36,856 nt of DNA, taken from positions 1 to 36,856 of the forward strand of contig DAOWOF010000003.1 in NCBI GenBank assembly GCA_030642205.1, written 5' to 3'. A program made the translations under genes and the position numbers. The notes under the pieces are model-generated. The model was not told the origin of the DNA. It was given only the letters and a program-made list of their open reading frames with translations, and searched no databases. Position 1 is the first letter of the stretch. Each line of letters opens with the position of its first letter. Of the stretch, positions 17,843 through 26,481 are shown in pieces. The DNA comes from Desulfobacteraceae bacterium (GTDB taxonomy: Bacteria; Desulfobacterota; DSM-4660; Desulfatiglandales; Desulfatiglandaceae).

Positions 17843-18805
17843 TTAAGATACCATCAATGGCAATCGTACCAAAAATTTTGCGCCTTCACCCTCTTCACTG
17901 TCCAGAATCATTTCACCACCCATATCCTCTACCAATACTAAAGCACCGGCCAAGCCTAAACCATGGCCTCGAACATTACAAAACTCGCTTGAATTAACCT
18001 GGAAGTAACAATCAAAAATCTTTTTATGATACATAGAAGGAATTCCCTTCCCATCATCTTTGACCTCAATAGTTAAACAATCATCTTCTTTACTAACCAC
18101 TAATTCAATGGTTTTCTTGCGATATTTCAAGGCATTGCTTAAAAGATTCCTGAGTATTTGTTTTATCTTTTTTTCATCCTGCAATATTTTTTGATGCCAC
18201 AGCTTTTCATTTATAGACAAACAAATGCCTTTCTCATTCAGGGCCTCATTCAATTTTTTGAGGGTACTGCATTTTCTTAAATTTTGTGAGGTATTATAAT
18301 CAGTAAGATCAAATAGCTCAACCAAGGACTGTTCAATTAAATTAGATAAGGCAAAATGCTTTAAACATACTTTTTTTTCCCTTGATCTACCCAATTCGAG
18401 TGTATCATCTACCAACATCTGCGTGATTTTGGCGTTCCTTAAAATTCTTTTTAGTACTTTTGTCTGCTTTTCCGTAACCGAACCAAATTTATCAGGCCGG
18501 TTAAGCAATGAATTGGCCCCTGCCTCAATTACTGCTAAAGGGCTTTTCAGGTCATGAACCAGAAGATCTAGTTTAATTCTTCTTCGCTGCATCTCTGATC
18601 CCTTTCTCATATTTAGGTTTAAGATATTAAAGGCCAGTTTAATAAGATTTAATATCAAGAATTGGATAAAAAGATTGAGACGTATAATGATTGAATTAAA
18701 TGTGACAAGCTCATTTAAAGGTATAAACAAAGAATAGAATCCAGCCTGATAAGAATAAAAAAATATATACCCAATCCTCTTTTCCAGACCAAGGCGATCT
18801 TGCAT
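17843..18805 (-). CDS. Sensor histidine kinase lacking a recognisable sensor domain
   Basis: H-box VHDLKSPLAVIE, N-box QILRNLLSNALKYR, G1 VKDDGKGIP, F-box KIFDCYFQV, G2 RGHGLGLAGALVLVEDMGGEMILDSEEGEGAKFLVRLP. True start may be downstream (MQRRRIKLDL...). Confidence 0.88.
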   Translation of the reverse strand: MQDRLGLEKRIGYIFFYSYQAGFYSLFIPLNELVTFNSIIIRLNLFIQFLILNLIKLAFNILNLNMRKGSEMQRRRIKLDLLVHDLKSPLAVIEAGANSLLNRPDKFGSVTEKQTKVLKRILRNAKITQMLVDDTLELGRSREKKVCLKHFALSNLIEQSLVELFDLTDYNTSQNLRKCSTLKKLNEALNEKGICLSINEKLWHQKILQDEKKIKQILRNLLSNALKYRKKTIELVVSKEDDCLTIEVKDDGKGIPSMYHKKIFDCYFQVNSSEFCNVRGHGLGLAGALVLVEDMGGEMILDSEEGEGAKFLVRLPLMVS

Positions 18806-19123
18806 TATAATAGTGAGCTTACAAAAAAGTCATTAGTCATTAATATTCTCGACAAGTAAACTGACTTTACTTCATTAGTATAATAATTATAGCAAATTTT
18901 ATATAAAAGATCAATCTTTAAAGGTTTCAAAAGCAGAAAAAAGCTTTATAGATTTTCCCTTCTTAAAGATAATAGTTTTGCAAAAGCATGATGCAGCAAT
19001 AGCTGGCGTTGCGTCATGTATCAAAAAATTAAAGTATAAGCTAAATGTGAATGGTGCCTATAACAATAAAATGTGAAGCTTGACCTTATTTACATGCTTT
19101 GTTGTGCCTGTCAGGGCATGGTG

Positions 19124-19990
19124 TTATGAAGAGAAAACAATTCCTCCATAGCCGACAAAACTACTATCGGGCCTGATGTCATAACTAGTAAGATAAGAAA
19201 GTAAAGCAGCCTTTTTGGCTCCTAAAATCTTGGATGCAATAATAGCGGCTCCTGCGGCACCTGAACAACAAGCATTTTGGTTTTTTAAGGCTTCATCAAT
19301 TACGGCTTGCCCATTCATCTCCAATATCAGATTTATAATCTGTTTGTCATTAATGTTTTTTACCCAGTCAACTGCTTTCTGACCCTCTCCATGTGGTAGA
19401 TACCCATAATTATGTCCGTAATGGGTGAGGTCTGTAGAACCTAGAACGATAGTTTCTCTTTGCAGGCTGATTGCTATTTCAGCAGCCCTTTTGGCTATTT
19501 TTAGCGATTCATGCCTGGGAGGTAGTCCAAAGGGAACAATTTTTATACCTGGTGAAAAATATTTCAAGAATGGAAGCTGTAATTCTATAGTATTATCTTG
19601 TTCATAATTAGAGGGTGATTCAATGATAAATTGAAATTCATCAGCGATCTTTGTGGCAATCTCCCTGTCAATTTCCAGATTTCCCAAGGGAGTCTCCCAT
19701 TGTCCCTGGGTCATTATATAATTATTGCTGGAAGGCCCTAAGTGACGGCCAAAAATGAGACAGGTGTCAGCATTATTTTTAAGACAATGAATCACTTCAC
19801 AGGCTATTTTGCCAGAATAATACCATCCCGCATGTGGTACGATTCCTCCCAATAGATTTTTTTTATCTTTTGGACATGGAGGAATATTTGTCAAATAATC
19901 CTTTATTATGTGATTACATTCCAAACCGCCACCAGGATACCAGGAGCCAGCATAATCAGCTTTTCTTAAATCCATAAAAGGCCTCCTCAT
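19124..19990 (-). CDS. MEMO1-family protein (AmmeMemoRadiSam system protein B)
   Basis: 288 aa; RKADYAGSWYPG, GGIVPHAGWYYSGKIACEV, GRHLGPSSNNY, GSTDLTHYGHNYGY, CCSGAAGAAIIASKILGAKKAALLSYLTSYDI..SFVGYGGIVF. Confidence 0.9.
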   Translation of the reverse strand: MRRPFMDLRKADYAGSWYPGGGLECNHIIKDYLTNIPPCPKDKKNLLGGIVPHAGWYYSGKIACEVIHCLKNNADTCLIFGRHLGPSSNNYIMTQGQWETPLGNLEIDREIATKIADEFQFIIESPSNYEQDNTIELQLPFLKYFSPGIKIVPFGLPPRHESLKIAKRAAEIAISLQRETIVLGSTDLTHYGHNYGYLPHGEGQKAVDWVKNINDKQIINLILEMNGQAVIDEALKNQNACCSGAAGAAIIASKILGAKKAALLSYLTSYDIRPDSSFVGYGGIVFSS

Positions 19991-20259
19991 ATATAGAATA
20001 TATTATTTATTCCCAAGAATAACTTGGGCCATTTTTCATGGCTGTAATCATGTTTTTTTATCTTATTTTGAAATAAATTATAGGTAATACTTGTAATTTT
20101 CTCTTGTATGCTTATAAATTATACTTATACATTTGCGATGAATATAGAAGTTCTATCAATTTATAAAATGAATGTTTGAACGAGCCCTTAGTCAGAAGAT
20201 GAGTTTTACCTTCTGGATTTAGACCCATTCCAAATAAAAATATTTTTAACAAGATAAAA

Positions 20260-20391
20260 ATGATGGAAAAATTATTGAGGCAAGGGACATCAGAAGTTAA
20301 AGAAATTTCCATAAGGATAGCTGATGATTCAGGAGCATTAATAACCACCATGTATTTTCCTTCTGATGAGCTTACTGGATATGTGGCTTAA
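20260..20391 (+). pseudogene. Short ORF, possible remnant of a larger gene
   Basis: MMEKLLRQGTSEVKEISIRIADDSGALITTMYFPSDELTGYVA; C-terminus resembles ARKRLLIYPDDEVMGYLA encoded just before element copy A. Confidence 0.3.
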
Positions 20392-20439
20392 AAAATCATT
20401 TGTGGCAAAGGATATCGCTGTTTTTCTCCGATAGTATCA

Positions 20440-20560
20440 AAGCCGGTTGTCATTGTTTATATTGGAACCAATGTAGGAGTCTCAACGGTTTATTTAAAAC
20501 AAAATATCCAGATTCCACAATTTTTGCCTTTGAACCATTATTTTTTATATTTTTCCATAC
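20440..20560 (+). pseudogene. FkbM-type methyltransferase remnant, frameshifted
   Basis: Frame 1 KPVVIVYIGTNVGVSTVY continues in the adjacent frame as FKTKYPDSTIFAFEP, matching the DIGANxGxSTLYF...P.a.v.AFEP pattern of FkbM methyltransferases; then stops. Confidence 0.55.
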
Positions 20561-20609
20561 CTTCAACGCAATGTAAATCATTTTAGTAATTATCCTTTTT
20601 TGAGAATAT

Positions 20610-21224
20610 ATGTCCTTAAATATTGCTAATTTAATTATTCAGATACCAGTCTTATTATTTGCACTCACAATTCACGAATACGCTCATGGCCGTGCAGCTT
20701 TGTGGCAGGGAGACACGACTGCCCAGCGAATGGGCAGGCTGACCCTTAATCCCCTGCCGCACATTGACATCATCGGAGCTATCTTTCTATTGCTTTTTCA
20801 CTTTGGCTGGGCCAAACCGGTTCCGGTAAACCCTGGTAATTTTAAAAATGTAAAACAGGGTATCATAATAATGGCATTAATGGGCCCTCTAGCCAATATT
20901 TTCACGGCTTTTATAGCCGGTAGTTGCATTAGATTCCTGCCCATTCCGTGGGAGGTTTGTCAGTTGATTTTATTATATTCATTATACATTAATCTGGGGC
21001 TTGGCTTATTTAATCTATTGCCGCTTCCACCCCTGGACGGCTCCCATATTCTGGAAAATATGCTCTCGCCTTCTTCTGCGGAAAAATATAGGACTATTGG
21101 CCGCTATGGGCCTTTCATCCTTTTGGGCATTATGATTCTGGACAGTTATGCTCATACTGGCATCTTAAGCAGTATCTTGACTGGCCCAATACATCTTTTG
21201 GCACATTTTTTTGCAGGGATTTAA
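20610..21224 (+). CDS. Site-2 protease family (M50) membrane metalloprotease
   Basis: 204 aa; HEYAHGRAALWQGDTTAQRMGRLTLNPLPHIDIIGAIFLLLFHFGWAKPVPVNPGNF, LFNLLPLPPLDGSHIL. Confidence 0.93.
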   Translation: MSLNIANLIIQIPVLLFALTIHEYAHGRAALWQGDTTAQRMGRLTLNPLPHIDIIGAIFLLLFHFGWAKPVPVNPGNFKNVKQGIIIMALMGPLANIFTAFIAGSCIRFLPIPWEVCQLILLYSLYINLGLGLFNLLPLPPLDGSHILENMLSPSSAEKYRTIGRYGPFILLGIMILDSYAHTGILSSILTGPIHLLAHFFAGI

Positions 21225-21358
21225 TATGATGCCCATGTAATCAAAATTTGACATAAAAATATTATTTTTTTATTATTAAAATCATAGATAGAACTAATTT
21301 GCCACAAACTAAAGCTGCTGAATAGCTTTTTTGAACTAGCCTCTACGAGTAATACATT

Positions 21359-22414
21359 ATGGCAAAAATAGATCAAATTTTGGCAAAGGCCGCTGAAATC
21401 GGCGCCTCTGATGTTCATATATCTGTTAATAATCCTCCTATGTTTCGCTATCTTGGCGACTTGAAAAAATTTAAGACTCAGGCATTTTCTGCTGATATCA
21501 CAAAATCTCTTCTCTACGAAATCCTTACACCCAAGATGCAAAAGCAATTCGAATCCAATATGCAACTTGACTTTTGCTATGAAATTAAAGGAGTTGCAAG
21601 GTTTCGGACTAATATCTTTTGTCAGAGACAGGGTATTGATGGCAGTTTTAGAATCGTTCCTTTAAAGATACCAAGGCTTAATGATCTTGGTTTGCCAGCA
21701 GTAACCACCAAGATCCTGGAGCAACATCAGGGGATAATTTTATTGACGGGCTCTACAGGTCATGGCAAATCAACCACTCTTGCCGCCATGATTGATTACC
21801 TCAATGAACATCGGCCTCATCATATCCTGACTGTAGAAGACCCTATTGAATTTGTTCATCTTACAGATAAAAAGGGCGTAGTCAACCAGAGGGAAATAGG
21901 AAATAATACGCTATCTTTTTCAAATGCGCTAAAGGGAGCCTTAAGAGAAGATCCGGACATAATAGTTATCGGCGAGCTACGTGATCCGGAGACGATTTCT
22001 CTTGCCTTGACAGCGGCAGAAACAGGGCACCTGGTTATTGGGACCATGTCCACATCCAATTCTCAAAAGACAATTGATCGGATCATTGATTCATTTCCTC
22101 CTGAACAACAAAATCAGGTGCGAACTATGCTGGCTGATTCCATTCAGGCCATTATCACCCAGCGCCTAATTAAAAACAAAGATGGGACCCGTCGTTCCCT
22201 GGCTACTGAGGTATTGATAGGAACTATGCCCATTGCGACTCTTATTCGTGAGGATAAAACATTTCAGATCCCCTCCATGATGCAAACAGGGCAAAAACAT
22301 GGGATGAAATCACTGGATGAAAGCATCATGGACTTGCTTAATAAAGGACAGATTTCTCATGAAGCAGCCCTTATAAATGCCATAAACAAAAAGTATTTTC
22401 AATCGACTGGTTGA
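21359..22414 (+). CDS. PilT/PilU-family type IV pilus ATPase, paralogue 1
   Basis: 351 aa; Walker A GSTGHGKSTT, HILTVEDPIEFVH, IGELRDPETISLALTAAETGHLVIGTMSTSNSQKTIDRIIDSFP. Confidence 0.9.
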   Translation: MAKIDQILAKAAEIGASDVHISVNNPPMFRYLGDLKKFKTQAFSADITKSLLYEILTPKMQKQFESNMQLDFCYEIKGVARFRTNIFCQRQGIDGSFRIVPLKIPRLNDLGLPAVTTKILEQHQGIILLTGSTGHGKSTTLAAMIDYLNEHRPHHILTVEDPIEFVHLTDKKGVVNQREIGNNTLSFSNALKGALREDPDIIVIGELRDPETISLALTAAETGHLVIGTMSTSNSQKTIDRIIDSFPPEQQNQVRTMLADSIQAIITQRLIKNKDGTRRSLATEVLIGTMPIATLIREDKTFQIPSMMQTGQKHGMKSLDESIMDLLNKGQISHEAALINAINKKYFQSTG

Positions 22415-22452
22415 ATTAAGGACTCAACAAAAACCACATAAGGAGGCATAAT

Positions 22453-23517
22453 GTGGCTCAGATAAATGAGCTTTTTAAAACAATGAAAGATGCAGGAGCA
22501 AGTGACCTGCATCTTTCTGCTGGCTTTCCTCCAATCCTTCGTTTAAAAGGAAATATGAGCAGACTGGATCTGCCTGTACTTACCAATGATGGTCTAACCT
22601 CAATGCTCTATGAGATCCTCTCTCCGGATCAGCGACAGTATCTGGAAAAAAATCGGGATCTGGATACTGCATATGAACTACAGGGTGTAGCTCGCTTTCG
22701 TTGTAATTTCTTATATCAGCACAGAGGCATTAGCGCTGTTTTTCGAATTATTCCCACTGATATTCTGACCATTGAAGACCTTAAGCTTCCAAAGGTCTTG
22801 TATCGCATTGCAGATCTGCGTCAGGGTTTGGTTGTGGTCACAGGACCTACCGGCAGTGGAAAATCAACAACCCTGGCAGCTATCATTGATCACATCAACA
22901 AAACCCGGGAAGCCCATATCCTTACAGTGGAAGATCCTATAGAGTTTGTGCATCCCAATATTAAATGCCTTATAACCCAAAGAGAGGTTGGCACGCATAC
23001 TCACAGCTTTGCCGACTCCTTAAAAGTCGCGACCAGGGAAGATCCTGATATTATTCTGGTAGGTGAAATGCGAGATCTGGAGACGATTTCCCTGGCCCTG
23101 ACATGCGCGGCGCTGGGAATCCTGGTCTTTGGGACACTACATACCAACAACGCGGCCAAAACCATAGACAGGATTATCGACGCATTTCCTTCTGATCAAC
23201 AAAATCAGGTTCGATCAATGCTGGGAGACTCTGTGAAGGCCATTATTGCTCAACAACTCCTTCGCACCAAGGATGATCAGGGTCGTTGTGCGGCAAACGA
23301 AATTCTACTTGGCTCACCAGCTCTGGCCAATATGATTCGAGAAGGGAAAGCAAACCAAATTCCTTCCCTGATTCAAGGTGGGCTTAAGGAAGGTATGCAA
23401 ACCATGGATGCCGCATTAAAGCAATTGATCAATGAAAATAGAATAACCAGAAAAGCTGCTTATGAAAAAGCTAGTGATAAAACTCTCTTTGATAATAAAG
23501 ATATGACAGGCCTGTAA
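22453..23517 (+). CDS. PilT-family type IV pilus retraction-like ATPase, paralogue 2 (GTG start)
   Basis: 354 aa; GPTGSGKSTT, HILTVEDPIEFVH, VGEMRDLETISLALTCAALGILVFGTLHTNNAAKTIDRIIDAFP. Confidence 0.93.
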   Translation: MAQINELFKTMKDAGASDLHLSAGFPPILRLKGNMSRLDLPVLTNDGLTSMLYEILSPDQRQYLEKNRDLDTAYELQGVARFRCNFLYQHRGISAVFRIIPTDILTIEDLKLPKVLYRIADLRQGLVVVTGPTGSGKSTTLAAIIDHINKTREAHILTVEDPIEFVHPNIKCLITQREVGTHTHSFADSLKVATREDPDIILVGEMRDLETISLALTCAALGILVFGTLHTNNAAKTIDRIIDAFPSDQQNQVRSMLGDSVKAIIAQQLLRTKDDQGRCAANEILLGSPALANMIREGKANQIPSLIQGGLKEGMQTMDAALKQLINENRITRKAAYEKASDKTLFDNKDMTGL

Positions 23518-23594
23518 AAAGCTCTGAATTTCAATTTATACCTCAGAAGGTTATCCTGGTTTTTTCGGTGAACAATGAGCTCAAGAGTTAGGCT

Positions 23595-23611
23595 CTGTCA
23601 CTTCGTGACAG
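23595..23611. repeat. 7-bp stem hairpin CTGTCAC TTC GTGACAG
   Basis: CTGTCAC (23595-23601)/GTGACAG (23605-23611); GTGACAG[AG]CC[CT]TAAG/TTAG-type sequence recurs near 29876 and 33680. Confidence 0.6.
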
Positions 23612-23689
23612 GCCCTAAGGCGGAATGGCTCTCTTTCCCAGTTACTAAGTCTGAAAACCATTGTTTCAACCTATGGATTCTAATATATT

Positions 23690-24382
23690 ATGTTTCATCA
23701 AATTACCCATAAAAAAATAAGTGGTAAATCGGCCTCCAGGCTTGATTATCACTTGGCCAGGCGGAGAATGGTTGAAGGCCAATTAATATCGAGAGGGATT
23801 AAAGATCCAAGGGTCTTGGAAGCGATGGGCAAGGTTCCAAGGGATCTCTTTGTGGAAGAATCTCTTGTGGGGGAGGCCTATAATGACCATCCTTTGCCGA
23901 TTGGATATGGACAAACCATTTCCCAGCCGTATATTGTAGCTCTTATGACAGAGTCACTTAAACTGACAGGAAACGAGCACATCCTTGAAATAGGAACTGG
24001 CAGCGGTTATCAGACTGCGATCCTGGCGGAGCTTTGCAGCAAAGTCTATACTGTAGAAAGAATAGAACCATTATTAACCAGGGCAAGAAATTTATTGACC
24101 AGGTTAGGCTATAAAAATATATTATTTAAGGCATCTGACGGTACGATGGGCTGGAAAAAAGGGATGCCATTTGATGTAATTATGGTTACAGCAGGAGCAC
24201 CCAAAATACCCCAACCACTCCTTGAACAGCTGGCCGAGGGGGGGCGTCTCATTATTCCCGTAGGGAATAAAACCACCCAGGAACTTATCCAAATTGAAAA
24301 ACGGCAAAAAAAATATATAAGCAATAAGCTCGGAGGTTGTCGTTTTGTTGATTTGTTTGGCGTTCACGGCTGGAAAGAATGA
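23690..24382 (+). CDS. pcm: Protein-L-isoaspartate O-methyltransferase
   Basis: 230 aa; RRRMVEGQLISRGIKDPRVLEAMGKVPRDLFV, PIGYGQTISQPYIVALMTE, HILEIGTGSGYQTAILAEL. Confidence 0.95.
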   Translation: MFHQITHKKISGKSASRLDYHLARRRMVEGQLISRGIKDPRVLEAMGKVPRDLFVEESLVGEAYNDHPLPIGYGQTISQPYIVALMTESLKLTGNEHILEIGTGSGYQTAILAELCSKVYTVERIEPLLTRARNLLTRLGYKNILFKASDGTMGWKKGMPFDVIMVTAGAPKIPQPLLEQLAEGGRLIIPVGNKTTQELIQIEKRQKKYISNKLGGCRFVDLFGVHGWKE

Positions 24383-24409
24383 GATAAGGGACGGGGGGGC
24401 CAGCCCTCC

Positions 24410-24452
24410 ATCTCAGAGTAAGGAGTCTCGGAGCGGCTTTTTACTCTGAGAT
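24410..24452. terminator. Inverted repeat between convergent pcm and thioesterase genes; possible bidirectional terminator without a clear U-tract
   Basis: ATCTCAGAGTAA (24410-24421) and TTACTCTGAGAT (24441-24452), 12 bp perfect. Confidence 0.45.
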
Positions 24453-24458
24453 CAATCT

Positions 24459-24974
24459 TTAAGAAGGGAAGGTCTCAAATAACTTAATAAATTCAGCCTT
24501 AACATCTTTAGGCACAGAGTCAAGCTGGTTTTCGGAGAGAATCATATATTTGCCATAACCTTTAGCAAGAATATTATTTTGAGGGTCAAATATTTCACTT
24601 TTTGCCTTTATTATCTTTTCCTGAGAAGAATCCATGATCTGGCCTTTAACGATCAATGGCATTCCAGTTGAGACTGGCCTCACAAATTTTACTTCCATAT
24701 TTGTTGTCACAGCAAAAGTTTTTCTGAAATAGGCAATTGTCCATGCCATAACTTCATCAAGGAGACCGGAAATAATTCCTCCATGGGCCATATTTTGCCA
24801 TCCCACGTAATTTTGACTTAATGTAATTTCTGAGCAAACATTATCGCCTTCGCAATAAAAATCGAGATTTAATCCAATGGGGTTGTCTGTCCCACAATAA
24901 AAGCAAGGTTGGCGCTGAAGCTTTTCAATTTTAACCCTGTTTGTTTTTGACATGCCATCTCCTTTAATAAACAT
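24459..24974 (-). CDS. PaaI/hotdog-fold thioesterase family protein
   Basis: 171 aa; CFYCGTDNPIGLNLDFY, GWQNMAHGGIISGLLDEVMAW, TTNMEVKFVRPV. Start may be the internal MSKTNRV. Confidence 0.82.
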   Translation of the reverse strand: MFIKGDGMSKTNRVKIEKLQRQPCFYCGTDNPIGLNLDFYCEGDNVCSEITLSQNYVGWQNMAHGGIISGLLDEVMAWTIAYFRKTFAVTTNMEVKFVRPVSTGMPLIVKGQIMDSSQEKIIKAKSEIFDPQNNILAKGYGKYMILSENQLDSVPKDVKAEFIKLFETFPS

Positions 24975-25034
24975 TTTTGCAAAATCTTGCCCGTGCTATC
25001 AATCGTTTGATAATAGTAATCGGTGTTGGCTATG

Positions 25035-25211
25035 TAGTGCCCGAACAAAAACCAGGATTTTTTCAAGATCAAGGAATGCAAAAATTTTAACCGCAGGAAT
25101 ACATTAAGTATTTTAAGGACTAAAATTTGAGACTGGCGCATAAATTGAGAAAATTAGGAGTTGTCCTGCAATAAGTTGGACAATTTCTTAGCAATTTTCG
25201 TTCAGGCTCTA
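25035..25211. mobile_element. MITE-like palindromic element, copy B (~177 bp)
   Basis: Left TAGTGCCCGAACAAAAA; right (reverse complement) TAGAGCCTGAACGAAAATT; core AAAATTTTAACCGCAGGAATACATTAAGTATTTTAAGGACTAAAATTTGAG. Confidence 0.75.
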
Positions 25212-25279
25212 TGTATTTATTATAAGCTTTTGGGATTATTTTTTAGTATTTGATAGCTAAAAGGAAAAGCAAGAAAGAT

Positions 25280-25558
25280 CTATTTTTTAAAAAGCGCATC
25301 CAAGGCCTTTTTAGCATTCATGGTTTTATTCATATGGGTATTCTTTGTTCCTCTAAGGACGAAGTATTCACAGAAATTGGTCCTTTCCTTATCAGCGATC
25401 CTTTCTGCTATAACCTCACGACAATCATTATAAGCATGTTTATCATAAAACTTGCATTGCTTGCAGCATCTTAAATTCATATGGCAATAGGGGCATCCAT
25501 CATTTCTTCCTACTATTCCCTTGACATCGATTCTATTATTACAGAATGCACAATACAT
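25280..25558 (-). CDS. Small Cys-rich putative zinc-ribbon protein
   Basis: 92 aa; MYCAFCNNRIDVKGIVGRNDGCPYCHMNLRCCKQCKFYDKHAYNDCREV....FCEYF. Confidence 0.75.
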   Translation of the reverse strand: MYCAFCNNRIDVKGIVGRNDGCPYCHMNLRCCKQCKFYDKHAYNDCREVIAERIADKERTNFCEYFVLRGTKNTHMNKTMNAKKALDALFKK

Positions 25559-25823
25559 AAATTATATTCCTTTTACCTAAGGTTAATTTGTAATATGTTG
25601 AGGCTGTTTCATATTACCGGAGGGTCCTATAACATTACTCAATTCTTTTTTTCGAATGTTAGAGGCTCTTGCAGATACCTCCAAAATGTGGACGTCTTTT
25701 CAGTCTAAGTAGTGTTGTGTTTTTATATTTTTACAAGAGCATCATTTTATACTTAATGGATTCGTAAAAAGTTCATCAGGAGACCGAGGGCAGGTAAGCC
25801 TCAGTTATCATACTTAGCACAGA

Positions 25824-25871
25824 TCAGAATGAGTCTAAAATAATTGAGGCATTATTTTAGACTCATTCTGA
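25824..25871. repeat. 20-bp perfect inverted repeat, 8-nt loop
   Basis: TCAGAATGAGTCTAAAATAA (25824-25843), TTGAGGCA, TTATTTTAGACTCATTCTGA (25852-25871). Confidence 0.9.
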
Positions 25872-25917
25872 CATCATTAAATTTTGACAAATTTATAAAG
25901 AGAAGTTAGGAGCTCCC

Positions 25918-26326
25918 TGTGAAATCAAGAAAATTGAACATATGGCAGACCTTGGCATCTTAGTATTTAGTCAGGATCTAAAAGGGCTTTTTACAGGAGC
26001 GGCCCAGACAATAATGCAGATCATGCTCAAAAAAAAGCCCATGTTTTACTATCAAAGGAACCTCAACAAAAGTAACGATTGAGGGTGGAGATCTATTTGA
26101 TCTTATGGTCTCTTGGCTAGGTGAAATACTCTATCTTTTCGCTGGCGAAAAGGAAGTGGCTATAAGTATTAAAATTGATACCATTCCCACCTCTTATATT
26201 GAGGCTATGTTGAAGGTTCTCTCATTTGGTCCTGCTTTTTATGAAATCAAGGCAGTTATTTATCATCAAATCCAAGTAATTAAAAATAATGATAAATGGG
26301 AAGCAAGGATTATTTTTGATTTATAA
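25918..26326 (+). pseudogene. Archease (SHS2-domain) gene, frameshifted and apparently without a normal start
   Basis: Frame 1 CEIKKIEHMADLGILVFSQDLKGLFTGAAQTIMQIM; after an A8 run (26029-26036) frame 2 reads TIKGTSTKVTIEGGDLFDLMVSWLGEILYLF...FYEIKAVIYHQIQVIKNNDKWEARIIFDL. Matches the archease pattern EHTADxGI ... DLxxLLxxWLNELLYLF ... IKAVTYHxL.I....W.A.VIFDV. Confidence 0.75.
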
Positions 26327-26481
26327 AAATTGTAAAATAATATACCTTTAACAAATATATCTTATCTTATTTTCTATGTCCATACTAAAATTTTATGTAA
26401 CTATTCAGCAATGTAACCGGGGTGAAAGATCCCGGCGTTTATTATAGAAATAACTTTCATCGCAGTTACTTAGAAGCAATT

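Noticed and set aside
17843-18805. Two-component system operon
   Set aside because: No response regulator gene is adjacent; only an orphan kinase can be supported.
20112-20351. 79-aa minus-strand ORF
   Set aside because: No recognisable family; the opposite strand carries the more plausible decayed reading frame.
24109-24367. Minus-strand ORFs 24109-24324 and 24122-24367
   Set aside because: Antisense shadows of pcm.
24869-25141. 90-aa minus-strand ORF
   Set aside because: Overlaps the thioesterase start and extends through MITE-like copy B; no homology signal.
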